A DNA stretch of 64,000 nt. Origin: Fusobacterium ulcerans (GTDB lineage Bacteria > Fusobacteriota > Fusobacteriia > Fusobacteriales > Fusobacteriaceae). The notes beneath the pieces were generated by a model that made no database searches, was not told the origin of the DNA, and saw only the letters and a program-made list of their open reading frames with translations. Each line of letters opens with the position of its first letter. Position 1 is the first letter of the stretch. The position numbers were made by a program, and so were the translations under genes. The DNA lies in assembly GCF_003019675.1 (NCBI RefSeq), contig NZ_CP028105.1, positions 124,001 through 188,000 on the forward strand, given 5' to 3'. Shown here in pieces: positions 53,995 to 63,486 of this stretch.

Positions 53995-55188
53995 ATGGGA
54001 AGATTAGTTGGAACTATTTCTAGAGGACTTCGTGCACCTATTATTCATCAAGGTGACAAAATTGAAGATTTCGTAGTTGATGCAGTGTTAGCTGCTGTTG
54101 AAAGCGATGGTATAACATTAAGAGACAAGGACATTGTTGCGGTTACAGAATCTATAGTTGCCAGAGCTCAAGGAAACTATGCTACTATTGATGATATTGC
54201 AGCAGATGTAAAAAATAAATATGGAGATAATGCTATTGGTGTTATTTTTCCAATTTTAAGCCGTAACAGATTTTCTGTATGCTTGAAAGGAATAGCTAAA
54301 GGAGCAAAAAAAATTATTCTTATGTTCAGTTATCCATCTGATGAAGTTGGAAACCATTTTATTGATATGGAGCTTTTAGATGAAAAAGGTGTAAATCCTT
54401 GGAGTGATATTCTTAGTGAAGCTGAATTTACTGAGAAATTTGGAAAGCCTCTTCATGAATTTACTGGAGTAAATTACATTGAGTACTATTCTGATTTAAT
54501 AAGAGAGCAGGGAGCAGAGGTTGAAGTAATATTTGCTAACAATCCTACTGCAATTTTAAATTATACTGACTGTGTTTTAAACTGTGATATCCATACTCGT
54601 TTCAGAACTAAAAAATTATTAAAAAAAGCTGGAGCTAAAATAGTATTTGGTATGGATGAAATACTTACTTCTTCTAGAAATGGAAGCGGATATAATGAGG
54701 ATTACGGGCTGTTAGGTTCTAATAAAGCTACTGAAGATACTATAAAACTTTTCCCTCGTGATTGTAAAGATACAGTTCTTAATATCCAAAAAATGTTTTT
54801 AGAAAAAACTGGAAAAGCTATAGAAGTTATGGTATATGGAGACGGAGCATTTAAAGATCCAGTTGGAAAAATATGGGAACTTGCTGACCCAGTAGTTTCT
54901 CCGGGATATACTTCTGGATTAGAAGGAACTCCTAATGAAATAAAATTAAAATATCTTGCTGATAATGATCTTGCTGGACTTACAGGAGAAGAATTAAACA
55001 AAGCTGTTGCTGAAGCAATAAAAAATAAAGATTCTGATCTTAAAGGGCAAATGATAACTCAAGGTACTACTCCTAGAAGACTTACAGATCTTATAGGATC
55101 ACTATGTGACCTTACTTCTGGAAGTGGAGATAAGGGAACTCCTATTATCTTAATTCAAGGATATTTTGACAACTACATAGATAACTAA
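53995..55188 (+). CDS. CofE/FbiB-like gamma-glutamyl ligase family protein
   Basis: 397 residues, start ATG 53995 (AAAGGAGA upstream; an in-frame GTG lies one codon earlier). N-terminal sequence VGTISRGLRAPIIHQGDKIEDFV, DIVAVTESIVARAQGNY, ILSRNRFSVCLKGIAKGA and the late VYGDGAFKDPVGKIWELADP place it in the coenzyme F420-0:L-glutamate ligase family. Fusobacteria are not known to make F420, so the acceptor is probably another metabolite. It lies between two convergent or divergent acyl-ligase fusion genes but on the opposite strand. Confidence 0.75.
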   Translation: MGRLVGTISRGLRAPIIHQGDKIEDFVVDAVLAAVESDGITLRDKDIVAVTESIVARAQGNYATIDDIAADVKNKYGDNAIGVIFPILSRNRFSVCLKGIAKGAKKIILMFSYPSDEVGNHFIDMELLDEKGVNPWSDILSEAEFTEKFGKPLHEFTGVNYIEYYSDLIREQGAEVEVIFANNPTAILNYTDCVLNCDIHTRFRTKKLLKKAGAKIVFGMDEILTSSRNGSGYNEDYGLLGSNKATEDTIKLFPRDCKDTVLNIQKMFLEKTGKAIEVMVYGDGAFKDPVGKIWELADPVVSPGYTSGLEGTPNEIKLKYLADNDLAGLTGEELNKAVAEAIKNKDSDLKGQMITQGTTPRRLTDLIGSLCDLTSGSGDKGTPIILIQGYFDNYIDN

Positions 55189-55198
55189 TTATTAAAAT

Positions 55199-55250
55199 AA
55201 AAGAGATTGACTGGAAAGTATTTTTACTTAACAGTTCAATCTCTTTTTTA
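55199..55250. terminator. Bidirectional terminator
   Basis: AAAAGAGATTGA-CTG...CAG-TTCAATCTCTTTTTT hairpin between the CofE-like gene and the fusion gene copy 1. Confidence 0.85.
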
Positions 55251-55275
55251 ATTAATATTTTATTTTGTCAGCGTT

Positions 55276-57777
55276 TTATTTTATAAGCCACAATTCTATT
55301 TCATCTTTGCTTTTTTCTACTATCTCTTCTACTGTAAGACCTTCTGGCATTACTTTATCAAAGAATTTTATAGTTATTGGTGACATGCTGGGAATTCTCT
55401 GTCCATAAGGCATAGCTTCATATGCTCCTTTTATTCCAAATGGAACAACTGGTATATTCAATTCTTTAGAAAGAATAGCAAAAGTCTTTTTGAAATCCTG
55501 TATCTCTCCATCTCTTGTTCTTGCTCCTTCTGGGAATATAACAAGATTTTTTCCTTCTTTCAATACCTTAGCACTTACCTGCAAAGTTTCTTTTAAATTT
55601 TTATTAATATCTATAATAAGTACATTTCCTCTTTCAGCCAGATATTTTCTCAAAGGAGTACCAAAGTGAACTATTGTTCCAAGATAATATGTATCTCCCA
55701 TTTTAGCAGATGATATTGCCTGATTAAAAATAAGAGCATCTAGGAAACTTTGATGGTTTCCTACATATATTGTCGGTTCTGAAAGTATTTTATCCTGCCC
55801 CTCTTTTTTCAGGCTGAAGTATATGCTGAAGAACGGCTTAAATATAAATCTTATTAACTTTCCTACCCATGCTGATTTAGGAAGTTCTATATTTGTATCT
55901 TGGCTGAGGATAGTTTTCCAGTCCACTTCATTGTCACTGAATTCTCCTCCTCTTTCCTTAACAAATTTAGCCATATCCAATACATTTTTTATATCAGTAA
56001 ATTCTTCTTCTGTTATTTTTATTCCAAAACTCATTTCTATAAAGGACAATATCTCTACTATATCCAATGAATCAAGTCCTAAATCAAGCTCTAAGTGAGC
56101 ATCAGGTGTAACTTCTACATTGTAGTTCTTCTCCATATAATCTTTTAAAGTTTCATATTCAGCTTTAAATTCTTGTGGAATTACTATCTCTTTTTTTACT
56201 TCATGTTTTGAACTATCTTCATTTTCATCTTCTATTGCCTGTCCTGCAAGGAAATCATTCAACATAAATCTTCTTACTTTTCCAAGCTTAGTTTTTGGAA
56301 GTTCATCTTTTACAATTTTTATTTCAAGTATTTTTCTATATTTAGGAGCTGTTATATTATATTTATCTATTATCTCCCATTTTAATGTTTCTTTTATATT
56401 AGTTATCTTTCTATGTTTTATAAGGTCAAAGTCAGGATACACAACTGCCATCAAATGATTGTTGTACTCCATAACAGCTATCTCTTTTATAAGATCTGTT
56501 CCTTTGAATATTTCACTTTCTATATCACTTGGATTGATATTTTTTCCATTAGAAAGAACTATCATCTCTTTTTTTCTTCCAATGATACTTAAATAATTAT
56601 TTTCTAATTTACCAAGGTCACCTGTGTGGAACCATCCATCAGCATCTATTACTTCAGCTGTTGCTTTAGGATTATTGTAATATCCTTTCATTACATTGGC
56701 ACCTTTTACCAGAACCTCTCCATCTTCAACTATTTTTACTTCTATATCCGGTATCAGTTCTCCTACTGTTCCGGGCTTTATTCTATCAGGGTTATTAAAT
56801 GAAATAATTGGAGATGTTTCAGTAAGTCCGTACCCTTCCATCAATGGAAGTCCTAGAGTAAGGTAATCTCTGGCAATTTCAGGATCTAATTTAGCTCCCC
56901 CTGATGCCATTACTCTAAGTGAGCCTCCAAGTTCATTATTAACTTTTTTAAAGACTAATCTGCTAAGTGCACGACTGTTTATCTTTTGACATAGCTTGAA
57001 TAATTTTTTGATTGCCCAGCTTTTATTTATCTGCCCCATTATAGCTTTATGAAGCATTTCCCATACTCTAGGCACCCCAATTATTACAGTTATTTTGTAA
57101 TCTTTCAAAGCTTTTTTCAAAGCTTCAGAAGACATTTCATCTAATATTACAACTAAAGTTCCAAAGTACATAGTCATCAATAAGTTTATGTTTAATGGAA
57201 ATATATGGTGATAAGGGAGAATAGCCAGTATTCTATCTGTTTCATCCACCAATTTTATTGCTTTTATAGCATTTATATTAGAAAGAAGGTTTGCATATGT
57301 AAGCATTACTCCCTTTGGATTTCCTGTTGTTCCAGAGGTATATAACAAAAGAGCTACATCTTCTACATTATCAATATTCACTTCATAGTCATCAGGTGTA
57401 AAATCTTCTGGAACTACTATTTCATCTACATTTATTATCTTTATATCTTTTCCATATTTTTCTTTAGCTTCAACAACATTTTTATAATTCTTATTTGTTG
57501 CATAAATATATTGAGGTTCTGCATCTTCAAATACATAAAGAAGCTGCTCTGCTGTATATCCAGCGTCTAAAACAACTCCTATTCCTTTTGAATTCCATAC
57601 TGAAAATAATGCCTCTATTATTTCAGGTCTGTTTTCTATATATACAACAACTTTATCATCTTTTTTTATTTTCAATAACGTGGAATAATATTTTATCCCT
57701 GTTATCAGCTCTTTATATGAATATTCTCTATCCTTGTATATAATAGCTGCCTTCCCTCTATCATGTAAAAAATTCAT
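55276..57777 (-). CDS. Acyl-activating ligase - ACP - acyltransferase fusion, copy 1
   Basis: 833 residues, the paralog of the protein at 50.9 kb. Ligase motifs: LLLYTSGTTGNPKGVML, GYGLTETSPI, HTGDLGK, TKLGKVRRF. ACP domain with LDLGLDSLDIVEIL (phosphopantetheine Ser). Acyltransferase with GNHQSFLDA and FPEGARTRDG. Probable role: activation of free fatty acid and acylation of a lysophospholipid or glycerol phosphate at the membrane. AGGAGG lies 6 nt before ATG 57777. Downstream of the response regulator and a 48-residue ORF in one operon. Confidence 0.88.
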   Translation of the reverse strand: MNFLHDRGKAAIIYKDREYSYKELITGIKYYSTLLKIKKDDKVVVYIENRPEIIEALFSVWNSKGIGVVLDAGYTAEQLLYVFEDAEPQYIYATNKNYKNVVEAKEKYGKDIKIINVDEIVVPEDFTPDDYEVNIDNVEDVALLLYTSGTTGNPKGVMLTYANLLSNINAIKAIKLVDETDRILAILPYHHIFPLNINLLMTMYFGTLVVILDEMSSEALKKALKDYKITVIIGVPRVWEMLHKAIMGQINKSWAIKKLFKLCQKINSRALSRLVFKKVNNELGGSLRVMASGGAKLDPEIARDYLTLGLPLMEGYGLTETSPIISFNNPDRIKPGTVGELIPDIEVKIVEDGEVLVKGANVMKGYYNNPKATAEVIDADGWFHTGDLGKLENNYLSIIGRKKEMIVLSNGKNINPSDIESEIFKGTDLIKEIAVMEYNNHLMAVVYPDFDLIKHRKITNIKETLKWEIIDKYNITAPKYRKILEIKIVKDELPKTKLGKVRRFMLNDFLAGQAIEDENEDSSKHEVKKEIVIPQEFKAEYETLKDYMEKNYNVEVTPDAHLELDLGLDSLDIVEILSFIEMSFGIKITEEEFTDIKNVLDMAKFVKERGGEFSDNEVDWKTILSQDTNIELPKSAWVGKLIRFIFKPFFSIYFSLKKEGQDKILSEPTIYVGNHQSFLDALIFNQAISSAKMGDTYYLGTIVHFGTPLRKYLAERGNVLIIDINKNLKETLQVSAKVLKEGKNLVIFPEGARTRDGEIQDFKKTFAILSKELNIPVVPFGIKGAYEAMPYGQRIPSMSPITIKFFDKVMPEGLTVEEIVEKSKDEIELWLIK

Positions 57778-57804
57778 CTGCTGCCTCCTGTTGTCAGAGA
57801 TATT

Positions 57805-57951
57805 TTATAGATTGTCAATCATCTCTTCCAATTGTTTTCTATCTTTATTATTTAAATCTATTCCAGATTTTAATTTTTTCAAAACTTCACTTTCTTGTGC
57901 ACTCATGCTCTTCTCTAAAACTTTTATAAGCATTTTTACATAAAAATTCAT
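57805..57951 (-). CDS. Small protein of 48 residues between response regulator and acyl-ligase gene
   Basis: ATG 57951 (MNFYVKMLIKVLEKSMSAQE) with AAAAGGAG ending 6 nt upstream and overlapping the response-regulator stop. It is helical, with EKSMSAQESEVLKKLKSGIDL and EEMIDNL. The reading frame is tightly packed: 12 nt after the regulator stop and 27 nt before the ligase start. No known family; perhaps a partner of the regulator or ligase. Confidence 0.6.
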   Translation of the reverse strand: MNFYVKMLIKVLEKSMSAQESEVLKKLKSGIDLNNKDRKQLEEMIDNL

Positions 57952-57963
57952 ACTCATCTCCTT

Positions 57964-58641
57964 TTACCCTTTGAGGATATATCCCACTCCTCTTACTGTG
58001 TATATTAATTTTTCCTTGTGATCCTTATCTATTTTTCCTCTTAAATGCGTCATATACACATCTACTATATTAGTATTGCTTGTAAAATTTATACTCCATA
58101 TTTTTTCTTTTATCATTGTTCTGCTGAGAACAAGATTTTTATTTCTTACTAAATATTCAAGAAGAGAAAATTCTTTATATGTAAGTTCTATAAGTGCCTC
58201 TCCCCTTTTTACTTCTCTAGTAAGAAAATTTATTGATAAATCCTTTATTGTAATTATATTATTTCCAACAGCAAAACTCTTTATAGTTCTTCTTATCACT
58301 GCTCTTATTCTCCCTAAAAGCTCTATAAAAGAAAAAGGTTTGACTATATAATCATCAGCCCCTGCATCCAGAGCCTCCACCTTTTTCTCTATTTTATCCT
58401 CAGAAGATATAAATATTATCCCTGATTCAATATTCTCTTTTCTTATTTTTTCACATAGTTCTATTCCAGTTTTATCTCCAATGACAGTATCCAGTATTAT
58501 AAGCTCATAATTCCCTGATACAGCATGATAATAAGCATCTTCCCAGTCAGAAGTGTCTTCCACTGAGTACCCTGCTTCTTTTAACCCTTTTTTCAAATAT
58601 TTTTTTATGTCTACATCTTTTTGAACTATAAGAATATTCAT
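57964..58641 (-). CDS. OmpR-family response regulator, orphan
   Basis: 225 residues: receiver (1-118) with phospho-Asp in LIILDTVIG (about 51), ISSED switch Ser and VKPF Lys, then a winged-helix DNA-binding domain (about 125-225, LTYKEFSLLEYLVRNKN...VDVYMTHLRGKID...TVRGVGY). The acidic cluster usually EDD after beta-1 is QKD, so Mg binding may be weakened. No histidine kinase is adjacent. It is first in an operon with the 48-residue ORF and the acyl-ligase fusion, so it may regulate lipid metabolism. Confidence 0.9.
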   Translation of the reverse strand: MNILIVQKDVDIKKYLKKGLKEAGYSVEDTSDWEDAYYHAVSGNYELIILDTVIGDKTGIELCEKIRKENIESGIIFISSEDKIEKKVEALDAGADDYIVKPFSFIELLGRIRAVIRRTIKSFAVGNNIITIKDLSINFLTREVKRGEALIELTYKEFSLLEYLVRNKNLVLSRTMIKEKIWSINFTSNTNIVDVYMTHLRGKIDKDHKEKLIYTVRGVGYILKG

Positions 58642-58652
58642 TTATTCCCCTC

Positions 58653-59282
58653 TTATGTATGGATAATATTGTAAATAGAAAGATAATTAAGAACACTTCC
58701 TCCTATTACAAATATATGCCATATAGAATGTGCAAATTTAAGTTTTTTCATTGCATAAAATATTGTTCCTACTGTATATATAACTCCTCCTATAATAAGA
58801 AGATTTAGAGAAACTGGACTTAAAGCATTTTTTAAATCTTTAAATACAAATACAACTATCCATCCCATAAGTATATATAACAGAGTAGAAAGAATTTTAA
58901 ATCTTCCAACAAAGAATATTTTAAATATTATCCCTAAAAAAGTCAATCCCCATTGTATTGCAAAAAGTATCCATCTGTTTCTTCCTTCTAATACAGTGAG
59001 AAGATAAGGGGTATATGAAGCAGATATCAATACATATATTGCCGAGTGGTCTAGTATCTTAAATACTTTTTTGGCTTTTCCTTCCTCAAGCAGATGATAA
59101 GTTCCTGACATAACATACATCAGAATGAGAGCACCTCCAAATATAGAAGATCCTACTATGTAGTTTGAATATCCTGTTCTTACTGCATGTACTATTAATG
59201 TAACACATCCAGCTATTGCCATTCCTGCTCCTATATAATGAGTTATAAAGTTAAATTTTTCTTCTAATTTATTGTAATCCAT
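58653..59282 (-). CDS. Hemolysin III / YqfA-type (PAQR-family) membrane protein
   Basis: 209 residues, seven predicted membrane segments. Family zinc-site residues: SGTYHLLE, LDHSAIYVLISASYTP and HSIWHIFV near the C-terminus. Bacterial members have uncertain roles in membrane lipid homeostasis rather than proven hemolysis. Its stop is 11 nt upstream of the response-regulator start, so it is probably first in that operon and shares the membrane-lipid theme. Confidence 0.88.
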   Translation of the reverse strand: MDYNKLEEKFNFITHYIGAGMAIAGCVTLIVHAVRTGYSNYIVGSSIFGGALILMYVMSGTYHLLEEGKAKKVFKILDHSAIYVLISASYTPYLLTVLEGRNRWILFAIQWGLTFLGIIFKIFFVGRFKILSTLLYILMGWIVVFVFKDLKNALSPVSLNLLIIGGVIYTVGTIFYAMKKLKFAHSIWHIFVIGGSVLNYLSIYNIIHT

Positions 59283-59467
59283 ATTATTCAGCTCCTTTCA
59301 AAAAAATATAACCATCCTTTTTTTAAGTATTTTCTTTCTTATATTATACCATATTCTAAATTCTGTTTTTCAAAATAAATCGTCTCTAATCTTTATATTT
59401 CATCTAATTTTTTTATAAATCAGATGTCATATTTTTTTATTTTACATTATACCATAAAAATTATAAA

Positions 59468-59495
59468 AGGGATATTGTTCTTTCAAACAATACCC
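59468..59495 (-). terminator. Terminator after gamma-glutamyltransferase gene
   Basis: Minus strand GGGTATTGTT-TGAAAG-AACAATATCCC followed by TTTTATAATTTTT. Confidence 0.75.
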
Positions 59496-59525
59496 CCAAT
59501 ACTCTTTTAATGTATTTTTTTCATA

Positions 59526-61133
59526 CTAATATAAAGCAATATGTCCATCTGTTCTTGGTTCAGTTCCTCCTACAAGAACTCCATTTTCCATTCTCCAGAT
59601 GATTTCTCCTCTTCCCATCATAAGAGGGTCATAAAGAACTTTTACATCATGTCCCATAGCTGCAAGCTCGTAAGCTATATGCTCAGGTACTCCATGTTCC
59701 AGTTCAATATTTTTCTTACCTACCCACTGCCATCTTGGAGCATCTAATGCTGCCTGTGGATTCATCAGGAAGTCCACTGTATTAGTTACTACCTGTACAT
59801 GTCCTTGCGGCTGCATAAATCCTCCCATTACTCCAAATGGTCCGATAGCTTTTCCATCTTTTCCAAGGAATCCCGGAATAATTGTATGATAAGGTTTTTT
59901 TGCTGGTCCTACACAGTTTGCACTTTCAAGATCAAGGTTAAAGTTGTTTCCTCTATTATGAAGAGCTATTCCTGTTCCTGGAACTACCATTCCAGAACCA
60001 AATCCCATATAGTTGCTTTGAATATATGATATCATATTTCCTTCATTGTCTGCTGCTGCAAGATATACAGTTCCTCCACAGAATGGATCTCCTGCTTCTG
60101 GCATTATAGCTGTATTTCCTATTAGTTTAGCTCTGTCTTCTGCATATGCTTTAGACAGCAGCTGCTCAACTGTTACTTTCATAAATCTAGGGTCAGCTAC
60201 ATATTTTTGTACATCTACAAAGGCAAGCTTCATAGCTTCTATCATTGTATGATATGATCTTACTGTCTCTCTAGCTTCAAACTGGAATCTATCAAGAATA
60301 TTAAGAGCCATAAGAGCACTTATTCCATGTCCGTTAGGTGGAAGTTCATATACATCATATCCATGATATTTTACAGTAATAGGCTCTACCCATTCTGCTT
60401 CAAATCCTTCCAAGTCGTTTTTTCTAAGATATCCATTGTATTTTTTAGAGAATGCATCTATTTTATCAGCAAGCTCTCCTTTGTAGAAAGCTTCTGCATA
60501 AGTATCTCCTATCATTTCAAGAGTATCTGCATGATCAGGAAGTCTTACTATATCTCCTATCTCAGGACATTTTCCATCTTGAGTAAAAGTATCAAACCAA
60601 GGTTTAAACTCTTCTCCCTCTTCTTTTCCAAAATTCACAGCAGCTTTTTTCCAAAGTTTAGCAACATTTACAGGTACAGCATACCCTTCTCTTGCTAATT
60701 TTACAGCTGGAGCTATAACTTCACTCAAAGGAAGTTTACCAAATTTTTTACTTAGCTCTGCCCATGCTTTAGGTATTCCCGGTACAGTTACAGGAATAAG
60801 TCCATATTTAGGCATTGCTTTCAATCCTTTATTTAATAACTCCTGTGCTTCAATAAGTTTTGGTGAAGGACCGCTTGCATTAAGTCCATAAATTTTATCT
60901 TTTACACTAAGGATAGCAAAACCGTCTCCTCCTATACCATTACCTGTAGGCTCTACAACAGTAAGAGCAGCAGCAGTGGCAATAGCAGCGTCGATTGCAT
61001 TTCCTCCTTTTTTCAATATTTCAAGTCCAGCTTGTGCAGCAAGTGGAGATCCAGTTGCCACCATACCATTTTTAGCATACATCACATTTCTTCTTGATGG
61101 ATACGGATAAATAGTAGAATCAAATTTTAACAT
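59526..61133 (-). CDS. Gamma-glutamyltransferase-like protein, cytoplasmic (YwrD type)
   Basis: 535-residue Ntn-hydrolase precursor. Motifs GGNAIDAAIATAAALTVVEPTGNGIGGDGF and the autocleavage/catalytic Thr in CGGTVYLAAADNEGNM (about residue 350), then SGMVVPGTGIALHNRG. No signal peptide, unlike exported GGTs, so it acts on imported gamma-glutamyl compounds such as glutathione. 55 nt downstream of a membrane transporter in one operon under GntR-type sites. AGGGAGG precedes ATG 61133. Confidence 0.88.
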   Translation of the reverse strand: MLKFDSTIYPYPSRRNVMYAKNGMVATGSPLAAQAGLEILKKGGNAIDAAIATAAALTVVEPTGNGIGGDGFAILSVKDKIYGLNASGPSPKLIEAQELLNKGLKAMPKYGLIPVTVPGIPKAWAELSKKFGKLPLSEVIAPAVKLAREGYAVPVNVAKLWKKAAVNFGKEEGEEFKPWFDTFTQDGKCPEIGDIVRLPDHADTLEMIGDTYAEAFYKGELADKIDAFSKKYNGYLRKNDLEGFEAEWVEPITVKYHGYDVYELPPNGHGISALMALNILDRFQFEARETVRSYHTMIEAMKLAFVDVQKYVADPRFMKVTVEQLLSKAYAEDRAKLIGNTAIMPEAGDPFCGGTVYLAAADNEGNMISYIQSNYMGFGSGMVVPGTGIALHNRGNNFNLDLESANCVGPAKKPYHTIIPGFLGKDGKAIGPFGVMGGFMQPQGHVQVVTNTVDFLMNPQAALDAPRWQWVGKKNIELEHGVPEHIAYELAAMGHDVKVLYDPLMMGRGEIIWRMENGVLVGGTEPRTDGHIALY

Positions 61134-61188
61134 CTTATTCCTCCCTAATATTCATATTTATATGTGATTAAAAAACTAATATTCAAAA

Positions 61189-62367
61189 TTAAAGCATTTT
61201 TACAAATTCTCCAGCTACGATTACAGACAATGTAGTTACGGAAGCTAGTCCGGCAACAACATATGCAGGTGTAAGTTTTGCCATTATGAATTCATGCTCT
61301 TCTTCATCTTCTGCCACAGCTGTAGCTATCTCATTACAGATCAGATATGTAGCTGGGAATCCTAGAAGCTGAGCAACAACTATACCCATAGCCAGATTTT
61401 TAGATCCAACAAGTTTCCATACTGGAAGTATTTGTGTAAATACATATAGTCCAATCATTGTTGCACCAAATATAACTAACAGATAATATCCCATAACTAT
61501 AAGGTCATCAAATTTTATCTTGGCAAGTGAAGGAATAATTTGAGCAAATGTCAGCATTGAGAAGAACCCAGACATTTTACCTCTATCAAGTATTCTTGGT
61601 GGAATTATTCCTAAATATGCAAGTACAGCAGCTATAACAAGTGACCAGATAGTAGCTCCAACCCCAGTATATTTAGCAAGTATTGATGCAAAATAACAAC
61701 ATATAGCTGTTACTGCAAAACATACATAAACAGTAAAATACTTATCATATTTTTTGTACCATTCTTTTTTTACTTCCTCTTTTTTCTCTTTTCCCCCAGA
61801 GACTACTATTTTTTCTCCATCAGCTTTTTTCAATCTGTAGTCTGCTATAATTACCTTTGCTTCTCTTAAACCGAAAAATGATGCTGGCGGAGTTCCAACG
61901 AATTTTTGAATAGCATAAGCAAATGTACCAAAAGCTGCTGCTGTCACAAATCCTTTTTCAAGTGCGCCGTTTACCATAATATTAGTAGCAACAATTCCAC
62001 CATTTAATACAGGGATACTAACAATAGCTACTTCTTTTCCTACAATCGGCATTACTAGAAAAACTGCAATACAAGTTATTACCATTCCTATGAAAGCCAT
62101 TAAAACAGTTTTCCACTCTTCGATTAACTGTTTTACATTTACCATACTTCCCATATGGAATACAAGTATAGGACTTGCTAATGTTGCAACTTTATCTAAT
62201 TGTGCTTTTGCAATTAGATCAGAAGGTATTACCCCAGTCATAAATAGGATAAGGAATCCCATCAATGCAATAAATACTGATGAAAGTTTAGCTTTAGTTG
62301 CAACACCTAGAATATCCCCGATTGCAAATAAGCCGGCTACGATACTAAGCATCAAAAATTTTTCCAT
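61189..62367 (-). CDS. Putative GltS-like membrane transporter
   Basis: 392 residues, about eleven membrane segments, with a charged cytoplasmic insert near 175-205 (KKADGEKIVVSGGKEKKEEV). The repeat-like motifs PVLNGGIVATNIMVNG and IVVAQLLGFPATYLICNEIA resemble the hairpin loops of the GltS/2-hydroxycarboxylate fold, but I do not recognise the exact family. Operon position before a cytoplasmic gamma-glutamyltransferase suggests uptake of glutathione, gamma-glutamyl peptides or glutamate. GGGGGAAG lies before ATG 62367. Confidence 0.65.
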   Translation of the reverse strand: MEKFLMLSIVAGLFAIGDILGVATKAKLSSVFIALMGFLILFMTGVIPSDLIAKAQLDKVATLASPILVFHMGSMVNVKQLIEEWKTVLMAFIGMVITCIAVFLVMPIVGKEVAIVSIPVLNGGIVATNIMVNGALEKGFVTAAAFGTFAYAIQKFVGTPPASFFGLREAKVIIADYRLKKADGEKIVVSGGKEKKEEVKKEWYKKYDKYFTVYVCFAVTAICCYFASILAKYTGVGATIWSLVIAAVLAYLGIIPPRILDRGKMSGFFSMLTFAQIIPSLAKIKFDDLIVMGYYLLVIFGATMIGLYVFTQILPVWKLVGSKNLAMGIVVAQLLGFPATYLICNEIATAVAEDEEEHEFIMAKLTPAYVVAGLASVTTLSVIVAGEFVKML

Positions 62368-62492
62368 TTCTACTTCCCCCTTGTAGATTTATTAATACTT
62401 TTATAAAAAAGTATTTACTAAGATATACCTTGAAAAATAGATTTTTACAAATATAATTTCTATATCGTAATAATACATCTCTTATATTTTTC

Positions 62493-62521
62493 GTATACAA
62501 TATATTATTTTTGGTATACAA
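62493..62521 (-). promoter_or_regulatory. Two GTATACAA sites upstream of transporter-ggt operon
   Basis: GTATACAA at 62493-62500 and 62514-62521, spaced exactly 21 bp (two helical turns), in the operon upstream region next to the GntR gene. The same octamer recurs twice before the gene at 63965. Confidence 0.6.
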
Positions 62522-62564
62522 TACTTGCATGTAATAAAAAATTGGTGTAAACTTTCTATAAAAT

Positions 62565-62600
62565 AAAAAAAGAACGGATCAATTTTTCCATTCTTTTTTT
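62565..62600. terminator. Terminator of GntR regulator gene
   Basis: AAAAAAGAACGGA...TCCATTCTTTTTTT hairpin with T-run on the plus side and A-run on the other. Confidence 0.7.
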
Positions 62601-62603
62601 ATT

Positions 62604-63257
62604 TTAAATAGATATTTTATCAAAAGTCTTTACAACATACTCTGCTGCATTATCTAAATGCTCTCCTAAAGCAGCATATATTTTATCATCATTTTTTTCT
62701 TTTAGCGCCTCTATTATTTTTTCATGTTCATCTACTGTTTCCTGCATATTGGGGTTTGTTTTCTTAAATATATTCATATAGAAAGACAGTTCAGAAAGTA
62801 TTTTTAAGGAAAGTTCTTTCTTAGAAAGAGAATAAAGATAATTATCAAATTCTTCCAATGTTTCTGAAAATTTTGCAAGATTGTTGCTGTTATTATATTT
62901 TTGACTTTTTGCAACTATCTTTTCAACTTTTTTAATGTGTTTATCTGTCATTATCTCTTTTATTTCTTTATATATAATATATTCAAGTTCTAATCTTATT
63001 TCGTATATTTCTTTTACTTTTTCTGAGTCAAACTTCTTTAGAAATACACCTTTAAAAGGTATTCTCTCTATTATCCCCATCATTTCCAATTTGCTTAAAG
63101 CTTCTCTCAAAGGTGTTCTGCTTATATTATATCTGATGGAATATTCATTTTCATTTATTTTTTCCCCGAATTTTATATTACCATTTATAATATCATTTTT
63201 TAATGCTTCAAATACAAGTGTTCTCCTGTCCATAACTTCTATAGCGTTTTCTTTCAT
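62604..63257 (-). CDS. GntR-family transcriptional regulator with FCD domain
   Basis: 217 residues. N-terminal winged helix (about 8-75) with FGEKINENEYSIRYNISRTPLREALSKLEMMGIIERIPFKGVF, then a helical FCD effector domain with His/Asp metal-site candidates (DEHEKIIEAL, LGEHLDNAAEY). Such regulators sense carboxylates or amino acids. It lies between two promoters bearing paired GTATACAA sites, its likely operators. ATG 63257 after AAGGAG. Confidence 0.88.
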   Translation of the reverse strand: MKENAIEVMDRRTLVFEALKNDIINGNIKFGEKINENEYSIRYNISRTPLREALSKLEMMGIIERIPFKGVFLKKFDSEKVKEIYEIRLELEYIIYKEIKEIMTDKHIKKVEKIVAKSQKYNNSNNLAKFSETLEEFDNYLYSLSKKELSLKILSELSFYMNIFKKTNPNMQETVDEHEKIIEALKEKNDDKIYAALGEHLDNAAEYVVKTFDKISI

Positions 63258-63486
63258 ATGTTACACTCCTTAATAAAAATTTACCAAAAAATTGATTACC
63301 CCATAATAATTTTATCACACTTTTTCTTTTTAATCTAGGATTTCAAATTAATTTCTACTAAAAAAATAGATAATAATAAAAAACTTTTATTCTTCTACAA
63401 TTTTTCTATATATTAATAATATAAATAATATATTTTACAAAAAAAATTATCTATTATATACTCAGGTCTACAATAAATAATTTTTT

